From the NCBI GenBank assembly GCA_050260415.1, contig JBLNCE010000204.1, positions 1 through 15,419 on the forward strand: a DNA stretch of 15,419 nucleotides, given 5' to 3'. Source of the stretch: JBLNCE01 sp050260415 (GTDB lineage: Bacteria; Bacillota; UBA4882; JAAYXC01). The notes under the pieces are model-generated. The model was given only the letters and a program-made list of their open reading frames with translations, made no database searches and was not told the DNA's origin. The stretch's first letter is position 1, and each line of letters begins with the position of its first letter. Positions 1-6,928 of the stretch are shown here, piece by piece. Made by a program: the position numbers and the translations under genes.

Positions 1-3000
1 GTAGGTCCCGCACGAGACGACCCGCGCGGCGTAGTAGAAATACCGGGTGCCCGCCTGGTCGAAACTGGCGAAGAGCATGAGCCGGTCGTCGCGGATGTCC
101 ATGTAGGACGGGGTGAAAGTATCGGCGCTCAGCCAGCCGATCTTGGCGCTGGAGGCCAGCCGCGGGTTCTCGATCTCGAGGCCCGCCGGCAGCAGGTCCA
201 CAATGGCGACGTTGTCGGTATCGGACTCCGCCGTCTTGACGTAGATCCGGGCTACGAGCAGATCGCCCTGTTTGAGATGGTTCAGGTCCACACGCTGGCC
301 GGTCCGGTCAAAGAATTCCCGCCGGACGGTGAGGCCGTTGTCCTCGGTCCGCACCGGGGTGAGCGGGACGCCGTTCGCCTCGGCATAGAGGTAACAATCG
401 CCGGCGCCCGCGATCTTGACCGTGACCTTGCCTTTGCCGAGCCTGGCGTCCACGAGGCGTCTGGGCGCCTTGCTGTCAAAGGTGGCGATGCGCTGCCCGT
501 CGACCAGGACCTCACCCGTGTAGGCCGCGGTCTGCTTTTGGTGTAGGAGCTTGCCAAGGGCCATGAACGCGAAGGCGTTTTCCTGGGTGGTGCCCCAGCG
601 GCTTGCCTTGGCCGCCGTGCTCAGGCGATCGATCAGTTTGGGCACCGCCGGGTGCGCGGGGTCCACATCCGCCAGGACGCCGAGGATGATCGCGTCCGCG
701 CGCACGTTGGAGTTAAAGTTGCCGCCTTTTTCCCGCTTCAGCGTCGACGCGGCGAAGGTGGCCGGCATGAGTTCGCGGGCGGTCTTCTTGTCACCCGCGT
801 AGTAATATGCCGCCGCCAGCTGCGCGCGGGAATCGAGGTAAAGCTCCGTAAGGCGCTGGCTCTTGATATAGGCCATGCTCGACAGATCCGGTTTTCCGGC
901 CAGGGCCAGCACATAGAGGGCGTAGACCCGCAGTTGCAGGCTCCAGGAGCCTTCGATCCTTTTCTTGGCCAGCCGGTCGAGATACCCGAGCATCCGGTCG
1001 TAGACCCGATCCGCCACGGTGTACTTGGCCTCGCGCGCCTCGACCAGGAAGTTGGCCGCGTAGATACTGCCCCAGTCGCTGCACCAGTCCCCGCCGGGCC
1101 AGTAGCTGAAACCGCCCTCCCGCAACTGCATGGATTCGAGTTTCTCGATGCCCTGCGCGATATAGCGGTCGGCTTTGCCGCCGACGAAGAGGTCGGGTTG
1201 GGCGATCCGGGCCAGGTCCTCGAGGTAGAGGAGCGGGAAGAGCTTGGAGGTGGTCTGCTCGATGCAGCCGTACGGATAGCCGAGCAGGTACCGTAGCCCC
1301 CCCGTGAACTTCAGCGCCGGGATGGGGGCCAAAGAGAGGGAGTACTCGGCGGTGCCCGGCAGCCAGGCACCCGGCAGGCTCAGTTCGGCGGCCTTGCCGG
1401 CGTTGGCGACGCCGGTATAGACGGCGCGCGTGAACGGCTGCGCCGGCCGCACGGCAAGTTCCGTCGTCTCCGCGGCGCGCGCCCCGTTACCCTCCGCCGT
1501 CAGGATGAACTTCAGCTTACCCGCGGCTTGCCTGGCGATGACCGCGAAATTTACCGTCTTCTCCTGTTTGTCCGCCAGGGTAAGGTCCTTCCAGTCATAG
1601 CCGTCCATATCGGCCGGCCCCTCCAGGCCCAGTTTGATCTTGAAGGCGCCGTCGCGGCCGGTTCCGTTGAAGACCGAGACCGGGATGACGAAGCGGTCTC
1701 CCGGCGCCGCGAACCGAGGGTAGGTGGAAGTCATCACGATCGGGTCGCGGACCAGGATCTTTTTGGTGGCGGCGCCGAAATCGGTCCCCGAGGCGGCCAC
1801 GGCCATCAGGCGCAGCGTCCCGTTGAATTGCGGGATATCGAGTTTTATCTTGGCGCGCCCGCTTGAGTCGAGCTTGACCAGGCCGGACCAGAGCGAGACC
1901 GGCTTGACCCGGCGGACGGCGACCGGGTTGAGATTGCGCCGCCGCACCCCTTCCATGTCCTCGTCGCCGGCGGGGCTGTCCGCCAGTTTGACCCCTTCCA
2001 CCTCGGGCAGGAGCATGCCGTAGAGGTCGTAAGTGTTGACGCCCAAGGAACGTTTGCCGTAAAAGAACGCCCACGGGTCCGGCGTGAGGAACTCGGTGAG
2101 CTGGCAGATGCCTTCGTCCACCGCCGCCAGGGTCAGGTAGGCATCGCTTTTGCCCTGGGCGGCCACTTCCACTTCGAGCCGCTGATTCGGCCGGATCTCG
2201 CCCGCGGCGTTGATCTCGACCGCAAACTTGTGGCCACTGCAGTCCACGCCGAGGGGGATGGTGCCGAATGCCCTGGTCGGTGCCCGCTTATCCAACTGCT
2301 TGACGGCCCGGATCAACTGGATGGAGACGTAGACATTGGGCTTGTATTCCTCTTTGACGGGGATCGCGATGACGCCGGTGTTTTCCTTGAGTTCGACCAC
2401 GCTGACGTCGTAGACTTTCTCCCGTTCCACCGTCACCAGGGCCCGTCCGGCGAAGGGGGCTTTGATTTGGACACTGGCCGTTTCCCCTGGCTTATAGGTC
2501 GTCTTGTCCAGGTCAAGTTGGATCCGATCCGGATGGTCCATCGCCCAGGGGGCGTATCCCCAGCCGGTGGCGTAAAACTCGCACGACCCCCTGGCCCCGG
2601 TGCGCTGATCGGCGAAGACGATCTTGTAGCAGCCCCAGTTGCCCGGCCGGTAGGTGTAGGCGCCCTCGCCGGCCGCCAGTTTGACGGTATCCTTTCCGAT
2701 TCGCGCCTCTTGGCGCTCGCTGTGGTAAGTGTAGCGGCCGTCACGATCGCGCCGGTAGATCGAGTTCCAGGTCACCGAGAAGATTTCCACGCTGAGTTCG
2801 GCGCCCTTTACCAGTTGGCCGTCCTGATCCACCTCGACCAGACTGATGGGGTAGGCCTCCCCGACCTTGGCATAAGAATCGGCCCCGCTCCTGATCCCGA
2901 TATAGGCGCGGCGCGGGTGGTACTCGACCGTCTTGACATTGCTCACCGCGCGGCCGCCTTCTTCCGTCACGGTTGCCTGGAAAACGGCGCGGATCATCCC

Positions 3001-5319
3001 GGGGGGATTGAGGTTGTCCGGAAAATCGTAGCTAAACCCCGCCTGGCCGTTTCGATCCAGTTCACCCTGGCCGAGCGTCTCCTCGGCCACGCGGAATTTC
3101 TGCTCCGGATCGCCGAAGGTGTAGGAACGATAGGCGGGCGGACTGAAGGGCACCGGCTCGAGCCGGACGCTGAGATCCACGCGGCGGCCGGCGGCGGGTG
3201 GCCCGAAGAGATTGACCCCGCGCACCTTGATGGTCGCGGTCTCGCCCCTGGCGTACCGATCCTTGTCCGTGGCCGTCTCCACCTTGATGCGATCCGGCAT
3301 GAAATCCTCGACGCTGAAGGAGGTGCCGCCGATCGGCTGCTTGGCCGCGTAGAGGAGCGCGTTGTACTTACCCGTCCGGGCGTAATCCGGGATCTCGAGC
3401 TCGAACTGGCAGAGCCCGGCATCCCGGGTGCTCCCGGCGAACTCCCGAAAGACCATGCCGTCGGGACCCACGATCTCCAGGCGTAACGGGAACTCCGGCG
3501 GTACGGCGGCGTTGGCTCCCCTGACCATGGCGGCCAGGTTGGCCGTATCGCCGGGGCGGAAGACGCCGCGATCGGCGTAGAGATAAGCCTCATAGCCTTC
3601 GGTCAGATGGGGGCGGCCGTTCACGGCAAAGTCCGTCTTCTCGACCAGGCTGTCGTCAAGACATACGAAGGACAGATCATCCTCCAGTTCGGCGAGGATG
3701 AGATAGGACCGGTAATCCTTGATTTGTTGGCGCAGGCCGCTGAATCTGACGACGCCGTTCGCGTCCGTCACCCCGGCCGCGATCTCCTGGTTGTTGTAAC
3801 TCACCAGACTGACCCTGGTGCCGGGCTTCGGTGCCAGGGTATCCAGGGAGTTGACCCAGACCACCAGCTCGTCCTGGCCGAACTTGGCCAAGATGCCCAG
3901 ATCGGTGACGATGACAACCTTGGCCGCGTCCCGCCAGCGGTTCTCGGGATCGCAGGCGACCACCTGAAAGATGCCTTTCCGTTTGTCCGCCAGGAAGCGG
4001 CCCAGGTTGATCGGGGTGGTCACGACCTTGTTCTCGTCGTTGTTCACGGCGATGGTCTGCCGCTCGACGACCCGCCCGACCCGCTCCAGGAAGTAACTAT
4101 AACACCGGCCTTCGCCGTTCAGGTTGCCGAGGAAGCTGACGATGTTGTTGGCGTAAACTTTCGCGATCTCCAACTCGACCTGGGAGATGTTCACCGTTTC
4201 GAGGCCCAGATTGAGCTGGCCCTTGCTCGAGAGGTAACGTCCGGGAGAGTTGAAACCCACGCTCGGCTCCAGATCGGGAAAGGTCACGCGGTCGATGAAG
4301 TCCTTGGGCAGCGGATCGCCGTTGAGGGAGGGCAGGCCCTTGGCCACCTTGATCTCGTAAGTCTGACCCGGCACGAGACCCTCTCCGGACAGGGTGATGG
4401 TCTCGCCGACCACACTGACCTGATACTTGGCCGCCGGTTTGAGGGAGATGAAACTCGCGGCCGTCTCCGGATCGACCGGTTCCGAACAGCGGATGCGGAT
4501 GGCGTTGTCCCCCTCCGACAGCGGGGAGATGTCGTCGATCGCCAGCGTGCGCCGCTCCTGAAAGACGGCGGTCTCCGCGTACCGTTCCTTCAGCCCGGTA
4601 CTGGCGGCCAGGCAGAGAAAGCCCTCCGGCAGGCTGAGTTCGATCTTGCGCGCCGTCCGTCCGCGCTGCAGGAGTTCGCTGGTGATGACGGCATCGCGCC
4701 CGCCGTTGGCCATCTGCACCGTAAAGCGGATCGGCTGCCGGTTGTCGGTAAAACAAAGTTTCAAACTGCGTTGGAGGGAATCGGCCGCGACCGGATAGTT
4801 AAAGCTGAGACGGGCCTGAAAGATAACCCCGCGCGCGCGTTGGGGGTTGTAGGTGAAGTTCAGCTTGGCTTCGGTGACGCGAAAGCGTTCGGTGGTGAAC
4901 TGGAGCCGGCGGTTGCCGGCAAGCGTTTTCTTGAGTTCACCGGGCAGGTCAGCGGCGAACTCCACCGTATAGGGGGTCGACGGCCGCAGGGCCGCCTCGG
5001 GGAAGAACCGCAGTCGGTTGGTCGTATCCCAACGGATCTTACCGGGTACCGGGGGGTTGAACTTGATCTTGTCCGTCGTCCCCAACTTGCCCACGCGGGA
5101 TTTGGGCACCACGTCGGCGGAGAAGAAAAAGGTGAAGTTGGTCCTGGTGCTGACCTCGCCGCTCGGGTCCATGCGCACGAGCCGTACGGCGTTATCGGCC
5201 CAGCCGTGGGCGGAAAGGATCAGGACCAGCAGGAGCACCAAAGCGGCCGAAACTTTCCAGAGCATGTCCCGGCGTGACATCTTCTTCGCCAGGATACTTG
5301 CCAAACGGACGAGGTTCAT
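1..5319 (-). CDS. Bacterial alpha-2-macroglobulin family protein (C-terminus beyond window)
   Basis: One uninterrupted minus-strand frame runs from ATG at 5319 to the window edge, giving at least 1773 residues with no stop. Bacterial alpha-2-macroglobulins are large periplasmic or exported protease traps, thought to protect the envelope by covalently trapping attacking proteases. The hallmark thioester CIEQ is at residues 1352-1355 (complement of 1255-1266), inside GYPYGCIEQTTSKLFPLL. Other family signatures are ADRGVFRPGDTA near residue 582 and DKTTYKPGETASVQIK near 938. The last visible part contains VAIVDLLPAGLEIENP, typical of the C-terminal domain. E. coli YfhM has 1653 residues with about 465 after the thioester Cys; here 421 are visible, so perhaps 50 are missing. 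Start chosen for GAGGGGG at 5328-5334, 8 nt upstream; Met14 (5280) lacks such a site. Residues 14-42 are a signal peptide (SRRDMLWK then a Leu/Val-rich core), probably cleaved after HGWA. pbpC often neighbours this family but would lie outside the window. Confidence 0.96.
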   Translation of the reverse strand, partial: MNLVRLASILAKKMSRRDMLWKVSAALVLLLVLILSAHGWADNAVRLVRMDPSGEVSTRTNFTFFFSADVVPKSRVGKLGTTDKIKFNPPVPGKIRWDTTNRLRFFPEAALRPSTPYTVEFAADLPGELKKTLAGNRRLQFTTERFRVTEAKLNFTYNPQRARGVIFQARLSFNYPVAADSLQRSLKLCFTDNRQPIRFTVQMANGGRDAVITSELLQRGRTARKIELSLPEGFLCLAASTGLKERYAETAVFQERRTLAIDDISPLSEGDNAIRIRCSEPVDPETAASFISLKPAAKYQVSVVGETITLSGEGLVPGQTYEIKVAKGLPSLNGDPLPKDFIDRVTFPDLEPSVGFNSPGRYLSSKGQLNLGLETVNISQVELEIAKVYANNIVSFLGNLNGEGRCYSYFLERVGRVVERQTIAVNNDENKVVTTPINLGRFLADKRKGIFQVVACDPENRWRDAAKVVIVTDLGILAKFGQDELVVWVNSLDTLAPKPGTRVSLVSYNNQEIAAGVTDANGVVRFSGLRQQIKDYRSYLILAELEDDLSFVCLDDSLVEKTDFAVNGRPHLTEGYEAYLYADRGVFRPGDTANLAAMVRGANAAVPPEFPLRLEIVGPDGMVFREFAGSTRDAGLCQFELEIPDYARTGKYNALLYAAKQPIGGTSFSVEDFMPDRIKVETATDKDRYARGETATIKVRGVNLFGPPAAGRRVDLSVRLEPVPFSPPAYRSYTFGDPEQKFRVAEETLGQGELDRNGQAGFSYDFPDNLNPPGMIRAVFQATVTEEGGRAVSNVKTVEYHPRRAYIGIRSGADSYAKVGEAYPISLVEVDQDGQLVKGAELSVEIFSVTWNSIYRRDRDGRYTYHSERQEARIGKDTVKLAAGEGAYTYRPGNWGCYKIVFADQRTGARGSCEFYATGWGYAPWAMDHPDRIQLDLDKTTYKPGETASVQIKAPFAGRALVTVEREKVYDVSVVELKENTGVIAIPVKEEYKPNVYVSIQLIRAVKQLDKRAPTRAFGTIPLGVDCSGHKFAVEINAAGEIRPNQRLEVEVAAQGKSDAYLTLAAVDEGICQLTEFLTPDPWAFFYGKRSLGVNTYDLYGMLLPEVEGVKLADSPAGDEDMEGVRRRNLNPVAVRRVKPVSLWSGLVKLDSSGRAKIKLDIPQFNGTLRLMAVAASGTDFGAATKKILVRDPIVMTSTYPRFAAPGDRFVIPVSVFNGTGRDGAFKIKLGLEGPADMDGYDWKDLTLADKQEKTVNFAVIARQAAGKLKFILTAEGNGARAAETTELAVRPAQPFTRAVYTGVANAGKAAELSLPGAWLPGTAEYSLSLAPIPALKFTGGLRYLLGYPYGCIEQTTSKLFPLLYLEDLARIAQPDLFVGGKADRYIAQGIEKLESMQLREGGFSYWPGGDWCSDWGSIYAANFLVEAREAKYTVADRVYDRMLGYLDRLAKKRIEGSWSLQLRVYALYVLALAGKPDLSSMAYIKSQRLTELYLDSRAQLAAAYYYAGDKKTARELMPATFAASTLKREKGGNFNSNVRADAIILGVLADVDPAHPAVPKLIDRLSTAAKASRWGTTQENAFAFMALGKLLHQKQTAAYTGEVLVDGQRIATFDSKAPRRLVDARLGKGKVTVKIAGAGDCYLYAEANGVPLTPVRTEDNGLTVRREFFDRTGQRVDLNHLKQGDLLVARIYVKTAESDTDNVAIVDLLPAGLEIENPRLASSAKIGWLSADTFTPSYMDIRDDRLMLFASFDQAGTRYFYYAARVVSCGTY

Positions 5320-5336
5320 CTTCGCCGCCCCCTCAC

Positions 5337-5362
5337 GCGAATTACCCGCTGGTAAAATTCGC
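5337..5362 (-). other. Imperfect inverted repeat in leader of the alpha-2-macroglobulin gene
   Basis: On the minus strand GCGAA-TT-TTACC, loop AGCG, GGTAA-TTCGC form two 5-bp stem segments with a two-base bulge. It lies 18-43 nt upstream of the ATG. It could be an mRNA leader hairpin or an operator. No convincing -35/-10 pair was found between this repeat and the terminator at 5442-5485, so the promoter of the big gene is unassigned. Confidence 0.4.
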
Positions 5363-5441
5363 CGAAAGGGCAACGGTTTCCTGCCCGGGGATGGACTGGG
5401 GGTCTCGTGCTTCCTTGACAAACAATGCTACATCCCGATAC

Positions 5442-5485
5442 AAAAAAACGGCAGGCGTTCTCTTATGCGAGAACCCCGCCGTTTT
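5442..5485 (-). terminator. Intrinsic terminator after the small basic protein gene
   Basis: Reading the minus strand, AAAACGGC, CCC-like spacer, GTTCTC, loop of 6, GAGAAC, GCCGTTTT folds into two stacked stems, followed by seven Ts (complement of 5442-5448). It lies about 40 nt after the stop of the 144-residue gene and about 120 nt before the alpha-2-macroglobulin start, separating the two. The other side also has TTTTATTT on the plus strand, so it could work in both directions. Confidence 0.85.
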
Positions 5486-5526
5486 ATTTGATGTCTGGCG
5501 AAGCCGGTCCATCGCCGGCTTTCACG

Positions 5527-5961
5527 TCAGGCTTTCTTTGCCTTCCTGGCCGGCTTCCCGGGTTTCCTCTTGTAGACACGGGGTTTTGGCGGCATCCTCA
5601 GTTCGGAAAGGAGTTCTTGCACGTGCTCGACGCTGGTCCCCAATTTGTTCGCCGCCTGCTCCGCGCCGACTTCCTCGATGTAGGCCACGGCCAATGTCTT
5701 CATCTGCTTGCGCACCGGGCCCACCTTCGCCCGCATGGCTGCCTGCGAGGCGGGGATGTTCAGAGCGGCGCAGCCCGCGCGAATACCCTTGAAACCGAAA
5801 CGAAACTCCTCATAGAGCTTTGGATTCTTGGCTTTGAGGGTTTTGGTGTCCAAAAAGCCGTCTTTGGTATACGGAGCTAATAGCTCCTTAAAGTAGTTGA
5901 CTTTCGCCTCACGAATGGCGCCCTCGTATTTGGATTGGTCCGTCCGGAAAGCTCTTGGCAT
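5527..5961 (-). CDS. Hypothetical small basic protein with possible HTH and Lys/Arg/Pro tail
   Basis: 144 residues, not recognised as a named family. It has no signal peptide or membrane segment, so it is probably cytoplasmic. Residues about 91-121 (EEVGAEQAANKLGTSVEHVQ within two helices) have the spacing and residue pattern of a helix-turn-helix. The last 23 residues are strongly basic, with KP and AKKA repeats like those of histone-like or nucleoid proteins. This suggests nucleic-acid binding, but that is inference. ATG at 5961 is preceded by GAAAGG about 10 nt upstream. The gene has its own extended -10 promoter and its own terminator, so it is a monocistronic unit. Its codons and flanks are visibly more AT-rich than those of its neighbours, a possible sign of separate origin. 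Confidence 0.75.
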   Translation of the reverse strand: MPRAFRTDQSKYEGAIREAKVNYFKELLAPYTKDGFLDTKTLKAKNPKLYEEFRFGFKGIRAGCAALNIPASQAAMRAKVGPVRKQMKTLAVAYIEEVGAEQAANKLGTSVEHVQELLSELRMPPKPRVYKRKPGKPARKAKKA

Positions 5962-6003
5962 TCTTGTACCGCCTTTCTTTTAGTTTGAGGTGATCCCTTA
6001 GAT

Positions 6004-6012
6004 ATTATATCA
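6004..6012 (-). promoter_or_regulatory. Extended -10 promoter of the small basic protein gene
   Basis: The minus strand reads TGATATAAT, a perfect extended -10 (TGnTATAAT). No good -35 lies 17 nt upstream (AACACT), which is common for extended -10 promoters. Expected transcription start is near 5997, giving a leader of roughly 36 nt before the ATG at 5961. Confidence 0.7.
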
Positions 6013-6233
6013 TTCTTTCCAAAGATAGTGTTGACCAATTCTCCACAAATAAACCCCAAATTGAAAAAGGCGGTCAGGCTTTATCCGTTCTGACTCCGCA
6101 AGTTATTGCGCTTTGCGCATGCATCCGTATAAAGAAGAACCTCTTGCTTGCTCAACTTTGCCCCTCATGTGGGACAAACCATGAATTCCTACGGACATCG
6201 CTTCGCTTCATGCGTTTTGGCGCAACAAATGAA

Positions 6234-6268
6234 ACGGCAGGCGCTCTCGTTCACGAAAGCCCTGCCGT
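6234..6268 (-). terminator. Intrinsic terminator after tRNA-Thr
   Basis: On the minus strand ACGGCAGG-GCTTTCG, loop TGAA, CGAGAGC-G-CCTGCCGT forms a near-perfect 15-bp stem (one mismatch, one bulged base), followed by TTCATTTG. It starts 13 nt after the tRNA CCA end. The T-tract is broken, so it is weaker than the terminator at 5442-5485. The two share almost the same 3' half. Confidence 0.75.
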
Positions 6269-6281
6269 AATTCATTTCCCA

Positions 6282-6357
6282 TGGAGCCGGGAATCGGATT
6301 TGAACCGACGACCTGCGCATTACAAGTGCGCTGCTCTACCAGCTGAGCTATCCCGGC
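6282..6357 (-). tRNA. tRNA-Thr (anticodon TGT)
   Basis: A complete 76-nt cloverleaf with encoded CCA. Acceptor GCCGGGA pairs with TCCCGGC (discriminator T), D-arm GCTC/GAGC, anticodon stem GCGCA/TGCGC around loop CTTGTAA (TGT, reads ACA and other ACN codons), five-base variable loop AGGTC, and T-arm GTCGG-TTCGAAT-CCGAT. It is transcribed alone, with a promoter directly upstream and a hairpin terminator downstream. Confidence 0.98.
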
Positions 6358-6366
6358 GTCACGCCT

Positions 6367-6395
6367 ATTATAGCACAGGCGCGGCATAGGGGCAA
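6367..6395 (-). promoter_or_regulatory. Promoter of tRNA-Thr
   Basis: On the minus strand TTGCCC (complement of 6390-6395), exactly 17 nt, then TATAAT (complement of 6367-6372), preceded by TGC to give an extended -10 (TGCTATAAT). The tRNA 5' end at 6357 is 9 nt after the -10, so only one or two leader bases would be removed. The -35 lies just 14 nt beyond the stop codon of the upstream secreted-protein gene, with no terminator between. Confidence 0.85.
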
Positions 6396-6409
6396 GACAG
6401 CCCGCCCGG

Positions 6410-6820
6410 CTACTTGTATTCCCTCACTTGGATAAAGCTCAGAAGCGGCGTCACCTGCACAAAGACGACCACGACCGTGCGATTGCCCCGGCCCCAGGTC
6501 CAGGTATTGCCCTTGTTAGACTTCAACTTCCAGCCGTGGCCGGGCATGTTGTTCTTGTAGAAGGTAGTCAGGGTGGCGGCGGAGAAACCGACTACCCGGT
6601 ATTCCGTCCACTCCTTGGCGGCCTTCTGCTTATCCTTGCCCACCACCTGGGCGGCGAAAGGCAGTGGAAAATTGGCGAACTGGGTGGAAACCTTGATCTC
6701 GATCTTCACGCTCGATCCGCCGCCGTTGCTATCCTTGCCCTTGCCGAAGACCGGCGGGCAAGAAAGCGCCAGCGCTAGACAGAGCATGATCCCCACCAAG
6801 ACAACGCGGCGTAGACGCAT
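6410..6820 (-). CDS. Small secreted protein of unknown function
   Basis: 136 residues. The first 26 or so form a signal peptide: MRLRR then a long hydrophobic core. LALSC looks faintly like a lipobox but has Leu at -2, so lipidation is doubtful. A Gly/Ser/Lys linker (residues 27-38) follows, then one compact alpha/beta-looking domain with YRVVGFSAATLTTFYKNNMP and GHGWKLKS, ending in beta-rich VVVVFVQVTPLLSFIQV. The pattern (helix with FYK..MP, then GW, then strands with an aromatic/Gly turn) resembles small secreted domains in other bacteria, but I cannot name a family. Start chosen at 6820 because GAAAGGA sits 8 nt upstream; the in-frame ATG at 6829 abuts that site. It lies 108 nt after the ROK gene stop and may be a separate unit or the operon tail. 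Confidence 0.75.
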   Translation of the reverse strand: MRLRRVVLVGIMLCLALALSCPPVFGKGKDSNGGGSSVKIEIKVSTQFANFPLPFAAQVVGKDKQKAAKEWTEYRVVGFSAATLTTFYKNNMPGHGWKLKSNKGNTWTWGRGNRTVVVVFVQVTPLLSFIQVREYK

Positions 6821-6928
6821 GACCATCATCCTTTCACGATGCGGTTGGATTCTATAGTTATTCGACGGCCGGCGCGAGATTCAGCGGTGCTTATGTTTTT
6901 CTCCCTCGCTCATTTTTCTCCAGGTTCT

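Larger units (their letters stand above)
5962..6281. other. 320-base gap between small basic protein gene and tRNA-Thr
   Basis: The gap holds the extended -10 promoter of the downstream gene (6004-6012) and the terminator of the tRNA (6234-6268). Between them (about 6013-6233) I see no credible gene: the short open frames here have no ribosome site, and the one on the plus strand runs through the tRNA antisense. The stretch is less GC-rich than the flanking operon. Confidence 0.7.

Noticed and set aside
2230..3486. A 418-codon open frame on the plus strand
   Set aside because: Also antisense to the alpha-2-macroglobulin gene; same explanation as above.
3607..5277. A 556-codon open frame on the plus strand
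   Set aside because: It is antisense to the alpha-2-macroglobulin coding frame, which carries clear family motifs. GC-rich codon use leaves the complementary frame free of stops. No ribosome site and no recognisable domains.
5415..5443. TTGACA on the plus strand with an ATACAA about 17 nt on, as a plus-strand promoter
   Set aside because: The -10 is poor, it leads straight into the terminator hairpin, and no plus-strand gene follows.
5877..6059. Minus-strand 60-codon open frame upstream of the small basic gene
   Set aside because: It starts upstream of the -10 element and overlaps the real gene in another frame; composition and position show it is not coding.
6282..6357. tRNA-Thr as an integration site for a mobile element
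   Set aside because: No direct repeat of the tRNA 3' end, integrase or phage gene is visible in the window.
6144..6389. Plus-strand open frame of 81 codons
   Set aside because: Runs through the antisense of tRNA-Thr and its promoter; no ribosome site.
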